From contig CAUEUD010000051.1 in assembly GCA_959020865.1 (NCBI GenBank), positions 1 to 19,657 of the forward strand: a stretch of DNA of 19,657 bases. The letters are read 5' to 3'. Shown one piece after another: positions 8,074 through 15,081 of the stretch. The notes beneath the pieces were generated by a model. That model had not been told where the DNA came from, searched no databases, and saw only the letters and a list, made by a program, of their open reading frames with translations. Source of the stretch: Eubacterium limosum. Lineage in GTDB: Bacteria; Bacillota; Clostridia; Eubacteriales; Eubacteriaceae. Position 1 is the stretch's first letter. The number at the start of each line of letters is the position of its first letter. The translations under genes and the position numbers were made by a program.

Positions 8074-8115
8074 AAAAAGCCCTTGTGATATATAATGTTA
8101 TCACAAGGGCTTTTT
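8074..8115 (-). terminator. Strong intrinsic terminator of the iclR gene
   Basis: A perfect 17-bp stem (8074-8090 with 8099-8115) with an 8-base loop begins 5 bases after the iclR stop codon. It contains the GC-rich core GCCCTTGTG/CACAAGGGC and ends in a run of six T on the minus strand; the A-run at the other side makes it potentially bidirectional. It separates iclR from gntR transcription. Confidence 0.92.
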
Positions 8116-8120
8116 AAGCA

Positions 8121-8960
8121 TTAACGGATTGTTGAGGATAGCTTATCTACATCAATATATGTAAATCTTTTTTTCAAATCCAGTGAAATCTGAGATGCTG
8201 TGGACTGCATCATACCTATAATATTCTCTTTATTGCTTTCATCCAGCCTTATTTTAGGGATACTCGTGCTGATTGCCGCGACAACGCGGTCATTCGCGTC
8301 CCATATCGGGGCAGCGATGCAAAAAAGGCCAGGCTGAAACTCTTCATCCTCTGTCGCATAGCCATTCCGCTCGACTTCCTCCAGCATTTCATGAAATTCG
8401 TTGATATCCTTATTAAAATTCGGCTGCAGCCTGATCATTCTCTCGACTTTATCCCATGGCTGATACGCCAGCAGGCATCTGCCAAGGGCGGTATTCAGGG
8501 CAGGATAGGCTGTCCCTACTGTAAAATTAGGGCGCAGGATATGCGGGGAGTCCACCTTTGTCAGATAAATGACGCTCTTTCCCTGCAAAATAGCCAAATT
8601 GACGGTTTCCTGCGTTTTTTCGACTTGTTCTTCCATATGCGCTTTGGCTACCTCTACCCAGTCACGGCTGTTGGAATAACGGCTGCTGATATTAAAAAAC
8701 GCAATGCCCAGCTGATATTTTAAAGTATGCGGATTTTGCACCAGATACTGCTTCATAACAAGGGTGTTTACGATTCGCTGCACGGTGCTGGCAGGGATTC
8801 CCGTACTCTCGCTGAGCTCTTTGATTCCAAGCTCATCCGCTTTGGAATATTGTTCCAGAATGCTCAGGGTTTTCAGGATCGATTTTGAAAATGAGGTTTC
8901 CTTTTCTGCGGGTTTCCCTTTTGCCGCTGTATTATTTTCATTTTTAGCCGTATTTCTCAC
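8121..8960 (-). CDS. IclR-family transcriptional regulator
   Basis: This 279-residue regulator has an N-terminal helix-turn-helix at about 45-72 (LGIKELSESTGIPASTVQRIVNTL) and the IclR effector domain, with conserved blocks such as AYPALNTALGRCLLAY and GYATEDEEFQPGLFCIAAPI. A lysine/alanine-rich tail of about 25 residues precedes the DNA-binding domain. Family members respond to small acids and often bind several operator half-sites as dimers of dimers. The start is a GTG at 8960; an in-frame TAA lies only 9 bases upstream, so no longer form exists, and the ribosome site (GAGG) sits unusually close to the start. It lies between the two operons that share GGAA/TTCC operators, and its own promoter carries a variant of that site, making it the best candidate for their regulator. 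Confidence 0.92.
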   Translation of the reverse strand: MRNTAKNENNTAAKGKPAEKETSFSKSILKTLSILEQYSKADELGIKELSESTGIPASTVQRIVNTLVMKQYLVQNPHTLKYQLGIAFFNISSRYSNSRDWVEVAKAHMEEQVEKTQETVNLAILQGKSVIYLTKVDSPHILRPNFTVGTAYPALNTALGRCLLAYQPWDKVERMIRLQPNFNKDINEFHEMLEEVERNGYATEDEEFQPGLFCIAAPIWDANDRVVAAISTSIPKIRLDESNKENIIGMMQSTASQISLDLKKRFTYIDVDKLSSTIR

Positions 8961-8975
8961 CTCGATTCTTTAATT

Positions 8976-8992
8976 TAGAATTCCCGATTCTA
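8976..8992. promoter_or_regulatory. Variant operator at the iclR promoter
   Basis: TAGAAT-TCCCG-ATTCTA is a perfect 6-5-6 palindrome with the same geometry as TGGAAT-CATTA-ATTCCA at the two operon promoters, differing by a symmetrical G-to-A change. A further ATTCT at 8965-8969 gives a third alternating half-site, as in the operon operators. It lies 8 bases downstream of the -10 box and suggests weaker autoregulation by IclR. Confidence 0.6.
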
Positions 8993-9000
8993 TATTACTA

Positions 9001-9029
9001 ACTATATAACAATTATTCTATTTTTTCAA
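9001..9029 (-). promoter_or_regulatory. Promoter of the iclR gene
   Basis: On the minus strand TTGAAA (9029-9024), a 17-base spacer and TATAGT (9006-9001) form a promoter with 5 of 6 consensus bases in each box. It lies between the mutase stop codon (9051) and iclR, so iclR need not depend on read-through. Confidence 0.75.
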
Positions 9030-9050
9030 TTCTTTTTTTATGTCTGCAAT

Positions 9051-10796
9051 TTACAGAAAAGCCCGAATCGTATCGACCAGTCCCTCAGCATTATTATCAC
9101 AGGACACACCGAGAGCGCGCAGATCATCGCTGACGTCCACAGCCAGATCACTGCCGTCCTTGTTTTCATTGAGAAGCCCGCCCATGATCAGGTGCGCTTC
9201 CATGCCGCTCTTTTCAAGGCCTTCCAGCATTTCCCGGGCAAAGCTGAGCGCAATGCCGTTAAAACTGCTCATCACAATAAAACGGCTTTCACTTTCAATC
9301 ATCGTATCCAGGATATCCTGTACCGGGACGCTTTTACCCAGGTCAAACACGTTCGCTCCAGCCTGAAGCAGAATGCTTTTCACGATTTCTTTTCCGAACT
9401 CATGGCCGTCGGTTGAACCGATAATCACGTTAACCTCCTGGAGGGCGCCTTCCAGATTCTGGATCTGGTTGCTGATCTCACGCTGGCGTTCATTGATGGT
9501 CATGACGATGTTGGTCGGACGGACCGGTACACGACCGCGCATTGCCAGCTTATCTGCTTTTCCAACGCCAAAAACTTCTTCAAGCTGTTCTGAGCCAATG
9601 GATTTTAACGCGCCCAATATTTCTCCTGCGTGGGTAATATCCACATCTAAATCATCAAGTCCATTCATGATCCGCTCAAAAAAGATTCTGCCGCACGCCA
9701 CCAGCAGGTTCTTCTCGGCGTTTATCTCTGTCCAGTTGATGTACGGTGAGTAATAGCGTCCTTTTTCAATCATCATGTCCACCGTCATATGTGCCTGCAC
9801 AATCTCCTCGATCGACGGAACACGGGCCGCCTCTGTCACAGGAATCGGCGTTACCGCATGGCCGGTCGGACACTTCGACTGTCCCATACTGTCTGCCATG
9901 ACAAAGGAGGACAAAGCGCCGAAGTTGCGGTCATAGTCAAAGCCAAAGTCAATGGTGTTGCCATAGATCATGGACCCGGGGGTCTTGTAGGTGTTGATTT
10001 CCCACATCGCCTGATTAAAGGTCATACGCAAAACAGGGTCGCTGAAAAGATTGCCGAAGCAGTGGCACATTCGGCCACCCAGCAATTCCTCTACGATATA
10101 TCTTTCCATGATACACCAGCCCACAAGGTTGGCCAGGTCATGAAACTGAGAGCCGAATCCATCGTCAACATTTGAATGGATAATGGTTCCCTGATCTTTA
10201 AATTTTCCCATTAAAACAATGGCCTTAAGCATATCAATAACGCGCTGCTCCTCAATATCTACCCCAGGATATTCATAGGTATAGTAGTGCGAAACGTTTC
10301 CAATCGTTGTTACACCGGCTGCCAGCGCGTAGCGTGTATTTTCAAAGGAATTACATGAGGCGATCATATGGTCACCCAGATGCGGCTGAACAGGGACAAT
10401 CTGCCCAAGCTTCTGCCATTCATCAGGGTTTTTAAATGTCAGCCCTGTTCCTACAGGCAGCTTATCACGGTATTTTTCTGGCACGCCCATAACCCAGTCC
10501 AGGCAAAATCCAAAACGATCGACATAGCTGCCCCGCTTCTGAAGGGTATTATAAACTTCTTCCACGCCTTTTGCCGTGGCGTCCCATGAATTCCAGCCAA
10601 TATGGCTGTGCTTCATGATATGGCCTTCTTCTGCCATCTTACGCTTATATTCGGCTTCAGACGCCACTCCCTTTTCTTCCATGAACAAAGTTTTTCCAAT
10701 AACGGTATTCGCGGCCACCTTATCCACTTCGTCCAAAATACTCTTCATATCCGGCAAATTCTTATACTCAAATCGTTTTTTCATTTTAATTTCCAT
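9051..10796 (-). CDS. Single-chain adenosylcobalamin-dependent carbon-skeleton mutase
   Basis: The 581-residue protein ends in a B12-binding Rossmann domain of about 125 residues. DGHEFG at 463-468 is the DxHxxG motif, with H465 the lower cobalt ligand; SSF at about 510-512 stands where SxL is usual, and a GG pair (MGGLLN) follows. The large N-terminal part should form the catalytic TIM barrel and is distantly related to class I mutases. A single chain of this size recalls 2-methyleneglutarate mutase (subunit about 66 kDa), whereas glutamate mutase splits the two domains into separate subunits. A radical 1,2-rearrangement of a carboxylic or amino acid is predicted, substrate unknown. ATG 10796 has an AGGAG site 9 bases upstream. 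It follows the GlmL-type reactivase by 22 bases, which supports the mutase call. No nicotinate-fermentation genes are visible. Confidence 0.82.
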   Translation of the reverse strand: MEIKMKKRFEYKNLPDMKSILDEVDKVAANTVIGKTLFMEEKGVASEAEYKRKMAEEGHIMKHSHIGWNSWDATAKGVEEVYNTLQKRGSYVDRFGFCLDWVMGVPEKYRDKLPVGTGLTFKNPDEWQKLGQIVPVQPHLGDHMIASCNSFENTRYALAAGVTTIGNVSHYYTYEYPGVDIEEQRVIDMLKAIVLMGKFKDQGTIIHSNVDDGFGSQFHDLANLVGWCIMERYIVEELLGGRMCHCFGNLFSDPVLRMTFNQAMWEINTYKTPGSMIYGNTIDFGFDYDRNFGALSSFVMADSMGQSKCPTGHAVTPIPVTEAARVPSIEEIVQAHMTVDMMIEKGRYYSPYINWTEINAEKNLLVACGRIFFERIMNGLDDLDVDITHAGEILGALKSIGSEQLEEVFGVGKADKLAMRGRVPVRPTNIVMTINERQREISNQIQNLEGALQEVNVIIGSTDGHEFGKEIVKSILLQAGANVFDLGKSVPVQDILDTMIESESRFIVMSSFNGIALSFAREMLEGLEKSGMEAHLIMGGLLNENKDGSDLAVDVSDDLRALGVSCDNNAEGLVDTIRAFL

Positions 10797-10818
10797 GGTT
10801 AGTGTCTCCTTGATCCTC

Positions 10819-12204
10819 TTATTTTTTTATAATACTGTTCATTCCAACAGCAAACGCCAAATTTTTATCAACATAGCTCAGCAGACCCACTGCATATAGA
10901 ATATAATCCCGGTCCACCACAAAATTACCTGTCGAAGGAAGCAGCGCGTCCTTCTCTCCCTTTTCCCTCCTGAGGATATGCTTCAGGATCGCTTCAGGAT
11001 TTTCACTGTTAATAATCGGGCCGCCTGTGCCGATAATGGTCCGCACATGCGTTAAATTTTTTCCATGCTGTATCCTGCGGCAGTAATTACTGCTTTTATG
11101 CTCAATGACGCCCGCGTGCCGTCTGGCCGCCAGGTACGCGGCGCTCTCAGCAATGATCTGGTCAATGCGTTTTTCAAGGGAAGTGTCCGGCAGAAATTTA
11201 GTATTGTGCACTCTGTTCGCTATGGACTTTTCAAGCACCTCCCCCGATACTCCTATTTCATTTGCAAAAAATTCCATTCCCAGCTCACGCACCAGCACAT
11301 CGGACGACTCGCGCATTCCCAGGTCGCCCTCAACGGTCCTTCTGGCATAAGGCTCGTCTGCGCCTACAAGTCTTGCCCCCTCATAGGAGGTATGCTCCGC
11401 GTAGGAATGTATGTCCGTTGTTGCGCCTCCGATATCCACAAGCATTAACTCGCCAAGACCGTCATGCCCACTGGTCCCCTGAGACAGCAGAAGGCCCGCG
11501 TCCAAAACCGCTGCCGGTGTCGGAACAATGGGGCCGTCAACCAGCTTGATAATATCGCCGAGTCCCTTCATATCTACAATACGGTTCATAAACAGATGAC
11601 GGATAATCTCTTCGGCCACATCAATATCCAAAACCCCCACCTGCGGAATAATATTGGGCGCCTGAAAGCATTCCTTTTTATTTTGCAGCAGCTTCGCGCG
11701 AATCTCCTGCGCAATCTGACTGTTCCCGCCATAGATAACCGGACAGCTGATCTGGCTCTGGGCAATCATTTCCGCATTGTGCCTGATAATCGTCTGGTTG
11801 CCATTTTCATAGCCTCCGCACAGCAGAATCATCTCGGCTGGCAGCGCTTCTATTTTTTCAATTTCTTCCTTTGTCAGAGCGCCGCTTGTGACGTGAATAA
11901 TTTTAGCGCCTGCGCCAAAGGCCGCATTTCTCCCCGCAGAAATGCTCAGGTTATAGGTCAATCCAACCACCACAATCCGGAGTCCGCCAGCCGCGCTGCT
12001 GGAAGCGTACTTCTCAGCGCTGTCCACCGCGTTCTCGCCGATGGCTCTGCGGATATCCGAAAGGCACGCTTTCATGGCAATCCGCGCGTCCTCCTTCACC
12101 GTTGACGGATGGCGGGTGGTAAAAACCACTGCCTTTTCTTCTTTGCAGATCACCGCCGCCTTCGTAAAGGTACTTCCAAAATCAAATAAAATACGATACT
12201 CCAT
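10819..12204 (-). CDS. glmL: GlmL/MutL-type B12-mutase reactivating ATPase
   Basis: This 461-residue protein belongs to the GlmL (MutL) family, accessory to methylaspartate/glutamate mutase and unrelated to the mismatch-repair MutL. It has the actin/Hsp70-type nucleotide fold: phosphate-1 loop DFGSTFTK (8-15), phosphate-2 loop VDIGGATTD (256-264) and the adenosine motif GTGGPI near residue 385. Such proteins use ATP to exchange inactivated cobalamin in their mutase. The longest frame begins at 12327, but an excellent GGGGGGAG ribosome site 6 bases before the ATG at 12204 and the family's N-terminus fix the start there. It is followed directly by the mutase gene, its expected client. Its 292-base leader contains several hairpins, and no convincing promoter was found in it. 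Confidence 0.92.
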   Translation of the reverse strand: MEYRILFDFGSTFTKAAVICKEEKAVVFTTRHPSTVKEDARIAMKACLSDIRRAIGENAVDSAEKYASSSAAGGLRIVVVGLTYNLSISAGRNAAFGAGAKIIHVTSGALTKEEIEKIEALPAEMILLCGGYENGNQTIIRHNAEMIAQSQISCPVIYGGNSQIAQEIRAKLLQNKKECFQAPNIIPQVGVLDIDVAEEIIRHLFMNRIVDMKGLGDIIKLVDGPIVPTPAAVLDAGLLLSQGTSGHDGLGELMLVDIGGATTDIHSYAEHTSYEGARLVGADEPYARRTVEGDLGMRESSDVLVRELGMEFFANEIGVSGEVLEKSIANRVHNTKFLPDTSLEKRIDQIIAESAAYLAARRHAGVIEHKSSNYCRRIQHGKNLTHVRTIIGTGGPIINSENPEAILKHILRREKGEKDALLPSTGNFVVDRDYILYAVGLLSYVDKNLAFAVGMNSIIKK

Positions 12205-12496
12205 GCTGCTCCCCCCTATGTCTGATAATCTAATTTTACAGCTATAACCCTCAAAGTCAAATCTTAAAAAAATAACTCTTTTATCATTCTTTGCCCATAA
12301 GCACGTAGGAAATAAGGAAGCGGGCATTTTTCTGATAAAAGAGTTATTAGCAATATATTAAAACTTTGCAACATTCTGCACGATCTTACCGGTGCATCAT
12401 GTCTCTGATTTCGAAGTGTCTTCGATATGGTTATTTCAAGCAGAAGGTGTCTTCTCCGATAAGATTGTTACAAAGTTACTGCCCAATAATCTTATA
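12205..12496 (-). other. Structured gdh-glmL intergenic leader
   Basis: No gene is seen in these 292 bases, but they are rich in stem-loops. In transcription order: an 8-bp stem (12488-12495 with 12459-12466); AGAAG-ACAC-CTTCT (12455-12442); TCGAAG-ACA-CTTCGA (12425-12411); TGCAC/GTGCA (12396-12392 with 12381-12377); and a perfect 16-bp stem (12348-12333 with 12286-12271) followed by seven T. The two middle hairpins share GAAGACAC. This could be a cis-regulatory RNA with an attenuator, or just the gdh 3' end. I recognise no known riboswitch; no cobalamin or T-box motif was seen. Confidence 0.5.
12271..12348 (-). terminator. Long-loop terminator-like hairpin upstream of glmL
   Basis: A perfect 16-bp inverted repeat (AATAACTCTTTTATCA and its complement) encloses 46 bases that contain a nested TGCCC/GGGCA pairing. 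On the minus strand it is followed by seven T, as in an intrinsic terminator, though the stem is AT-rich. It lies about 67 bases before the glmL start, where an attenuator would sit. Confidence 0.55.
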
Positions 12497-13768
12497 TCAT
12501 GGGAAGATACCGCGGATTCTTGTCGCCATGCTCAGGCGCTTAAGCCCAAGAATGTAGGCGGCGACACGGAATGTCACTGCGTCGGTATCGTGGATATTCT
12601 GAACTTCACCAAAGCTGTCAACCATAATTTTACGCAGCGTACTGTTGACATTGTCTTCATCCCAGGTCAGATTCTGGGTGTTCTGAACCCACTCAAAATA
12701 AGATACAACAACGCCGCCGGCATTTGCGAGAATGTCTGGGATAACAGCTATATTTCTCTTTGTAAGAATTTCATCGGCTTCCACGCTTGTCGGGCCGTTT
12801 GCGCCCTCAACGATTAATTTTGCCTGAATCCGGTCTGCGTTATCCGCGGTAATCTGGTTTTCAAGCGCGCAGGGGATCAGCACATCACAGTCGCAGCACA
12901 GCAGGCCGTCGTTATCGATTTTTTCGACGCCCTCAGCGCTGTACCCTTCCAGAGAGCGGGTGCTGCTGTTTGCAATATAGGCTTCCAGGTCACGGATATC
13001 CAGTCCGTCTGCCTTATAGTATCCGCCGGAGACATCGCTGACACCAACGATCTTATAGCCGGCTTCGGACAGCAGGCGCGCAGTGGTGCCGCCAACATTC
13101 CCCATACCCTGTACGGCAATGCGCAGAGATGGCGAGTCGATGCCCAGGTATTTAAAGGCTTCCATGGCCACAATGCTGACGCCGCGGCCAGTTGCTTCAT
13201 TTCTTCCAAGGGACCCGCCGATATCAATGGGCTTTCCTGTGACCACGCCAGGAACAGAATAACCTTTGAACATACTGTAGGTATCCATGATCCAGCCCAT
13301 TACCTCTGCGTTTGTGTTCACATCCGGCGCGGGAATATCGCGTTCAGGCCCGATAAGCGGTAAGATTGCCGCGGTATAGCGTCTTGTCAGGCGTTCCATT
13401 TCTCCTCTGGATAATTCCGAAGGATCGACTTCAACGCCGCCCTTGGCGCCGCCGTATGGAATGTTGACAACCGCGCATTTAAAGGTCATCCACGCCGCCA
13501 GGGCTTTTACCTCGTCGATATTGACATTGGGATGAAAGCGGATACCGCCCTTGCTTGGTCCGCGGCCGCTGGAATGCTGCACACGGTAGCCCTTGAACAC
13601 GCGGATGGAGCCATCGTCCATATGTACGGGAACCGCTACCTGCAGTTCTCTTTCAGGATAAGTGATGGTGATGTATTCATTTTTTTCTAAACCCAGCTTA
13701 GCTGCTGCTGTGTCTACAACTTCCAAAAAGTTATCATAAGGATTGTATTCTGATTTTTGATTGTTCAA
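12497..13768 (-). CDS. gdhA: Glutamate dehydrogenase (Glu/Leu/Phe/Val family)
   Basis: This 423-residue NAD(P)-dependent amino-acid dehydrogenase interconverts glutamate and 2-oxoglutarate plus ammonium. The substrate-binding block SKGGIRFHP is at 72-80, PYGGAKGGVEVD at 104-115 contains the catalytic lysine (K109), APDVNTN at 147-153 supplies the catalytic aspartate (D149), and the cofactor turn GMGNVGG lies in the second half. Length is normal for the hexameric bacterial enzyme. Coenzyme preference is not evident. A relative specific for leucine or another amino acid is possible, but the aminotransferase upstream makes the glutamate-recycling role natural: transamination loads amino groups on 2-oxoglutarate and this enzyme releases them. 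The start is TTG at 13768, 7 bases after a GGAG ribosome site. It is 132 bases from the aminotransferase gene. Confidence 0.92.
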   Translation of the reverse strand: MNNQKSEYNPYDNFLEVVDTAAAKLGLEKNEYITITYPERELQVAVPVHMDDGSIRVFKGYRVQHSSGRGPSKGGIRFHPNVNIDEVKALAAWMTFKCAVVNIPYGGAKGGVEVDPSELSRGEMERLTRRYTAAILPLIGPERDIPAPDVNTNAEVMGWIMDTYSMFKGYSVPGVVTGKPIDIGGSLGRNEATGRGVSIVAMEAFKYLGIDSPSLRIAVQGMGNVGGTTARLLSEAGYKIVGVSDVSGGYYKADGLDIRDLEAYIANSSTRSLEGYSAEGVEKIDNDGLLCCDCDVLIPCALENQITADNADRIQAKLIVEGANGPTSVEADEILTKRNIAVIPDILANAGGVVVSYFEWVQNTQNLTWDEDNVNSTLRKIMVDSFGEVQNIHDTDAVTFRVAAYILGLKRLSMATRIRGIFP

Positions 13769-13900
13769 TTTCTTACTCCGTATTAATCATAAATTTTAAA
13801 GGTTTGGTATTTTGGTAGAGAGATTAATGGTATTTTTAAATTTTTATTTTTGCTTATTTATTTCAAGAGGGGATAGAGGATTGTTTATATTTATTTCAAA
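13769..13900 (-). promoter_or_regulatory. AT-rich spacer between aminotransferase and gdhA
   Basis: These 132 bases contain a 12-base direct repeat, TATTTATTTCAA (13855-13866 and 13888-13899), with starts 33 bases apart. On the minus strand each copy begins TTGAAA, a -35-like box, but no good -10 follows at 17 bases. Nearer gdhA are TTTGGTA (13803-13809), TTTTGGTA (13810-13817) and TGGTAT (13828-13833), like half of the palindrome at the gntR promoter. A gdhA promoter is likely here but cannot be fixed. Confidence 0.4.
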
Positions 13901-15079
13901 TTAATAGTTTTTCTTAACGTATGCGTCAATTCGCTGAAGGGCTTCCTTCAGATTTTCGTCTGAATTCGCAAAGACAAAGCGCATGTAGCCTTCACCCATG
14001 CTGCCGAAAGCAGAACCCGGCACGGTGATGACCTTCGCCTCGCGGACTAAGTCCTCCGCGAATTCCTGTGATGTCTTTCCAAAGGCTTTAATGTTGGCAA
14101 ATGCATAGAAGCTGCCTGGAGATTTTTTTACACTAAAGCCTGGAATTGCGTTGAGCCCGTCAATTAAAATCTCACGGCGTCTGGTATAGTCTGCGATCAT
14201 CTGCTGCACTGCGGTTTGGGGACCCTTCAGCGCTTCGATGGCAGCTACCTGCGTAAAGGTGGACACGCAGGACACCATCCCTTCCTGGATCTGGGCCATT
14301 CTTTTTGTCAGCGCGCTGTCTGCCAGCAGGTAGCCAATACGCCATCCCGTCATGGCATAGGCTTTTGAAAAACTGTTCATGACCATCACCTGGTCTGTCA
14401 GCTCTGGTATCTGCGCCATGCTGAAGTGCCTGTGCCCGTCGTAAATGATTTTGTCATAGACTTCATCGGAGAAGACATACAGATTGTATTTTTCAACAAC
14501 CCTGGCGATTGCTCTCACATCCTCTTCTTCCAGTATGGAACCAAGAGGGTTGCTGGGGGAATTGAGAATAATCGCCTTGGTTTTGGGGGTTATGGCCTTC
14601 TCAATATCTTCTGCCTGAATTTTATAGTCGTTTTCTTCATAAACAGGGACGGTTACCGGCTTTGCCTTGGTAATCATAATCTGGCCCAGGTAGTTGGGGA
14701 AACACGGGTCCGGCACGAGCACCTCATCTCCCGGGTTAACGATGGTTAAAAGTCCCAGGGTCAGCGCCTCTAAAGCACCGACGGTAATGATGACATTATC
14801 TGCCTGGTAACCGCAGTTGTAATGGGCATAGCTTTCGGCTACAGCCTCACGCAGCGCTGGCATTCCCGCATTTGGGTTGTAGTGGGTAAATCCATCGTCG
14901 ATGGCTTTCTTTGCCGCGTCCTTTACATTCTGCGGCGTATCAAAATTCGGCTCACCAACGGTTAAATTCACAATTTCTTTTGGGTCATACTTTGCTGCTA
15001 TCTCAAACATTTTCCGGATTCCTGAAGCCGGGTATTCATTCGCTACCTGCGAAAAATAAGTATTGATCTCGTTGCTCAT
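13901..15079 (-). CDS. Class I/II PLP-dependent aminotransferase
   Basis: This 392-residue fold-type I aminotransferase resembles the aspartate-aminotransferase Ib/AlaT group. The PLP lysine is K239 in NSFSKAYAMTGWR. NSPSNPLG (173-180) carries the asparagine that contacts the cofactor, and SDEVYD (204-209) has the pyridine-binding aspartate D205 and tyrosine Y208. A late arginine in GYMRFVFAN is expected to hold the substrate carboxylate. Substrate specificity cannot be read from this. The start codon lies 2 bases after the stop of the dehydratase gene, and its ribosome site (GAGGAAG) is inside that gene, so the two are translationally coupled. It probably supplies the 2-oxoacid for the ferredoxin oxidoreductase encoded in the same operon, with 2-oxoglutarate as likely amino acceptor. 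Confidence 0.92.
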   Translation of the reverse strand: MSNEINTYFSQVANEYPASGIRKMFEIAAKYDPKEIVNLTVGEPNFDTPQNVKDAAKKAIDDGFTHYNPNAGMPALREAVAESYAHYNCGYQADNVIITVGALEALTLGLLTIVNPGDEVLVPDPCFPNYLGQIMITKAKPVTVPVYEENDYKIQAEDIEKAITPKTKAIILNSPSNPLGSILEEEDVRAIARVVEKYNLYVFSDEVYDKIIYDGHRHFSMAQIPELTDQVMVMNSFSKAYAMTGWRIGYLLADSALTKRMAQIQEGMVSCVSTFTQVAAIEALKGPQTAVQQMIADYTRRREILIDGLNAIPGFSVKKSPGSFYAFANIKAFGKTSQEFAEDLVREAKVITVPGSAFGSMGEGYMRFVFANSDENLKEALQRIDAYVKKNY

Positions 15080-15081
15080 CT

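Noticed and set aside
10819..12204. DNA mismatch-repair MutL
   Set aside because: The name is shared, but the motifs are those of actin/Hsp70-type ATPases (DFGSTFTK, VDIGGATTD), not the GHKL ATPase of mismatch repair.
12205..12327. 41-residue N-terminal extension of the GlmL-type protein
   Set aside because: A very strong ribosome site sits 6 bases before the ATG at 12204, the family starts there, and the extension would run through the terminator-like stem.
12271..12348. Miniature transposable element from the 16-base inverted repeat
   Set aside because: There is no target-site duplication at the ends that I can see and no second copy in the window; the T-run after the stem fits a terminator better.
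12205..12496. Cobalamin riboswitch before the B12-mutase genes
   Set aside because: The location is suggestive, but no B12-box-like sequence or typical core was found, so only a generic structured leader is reported.
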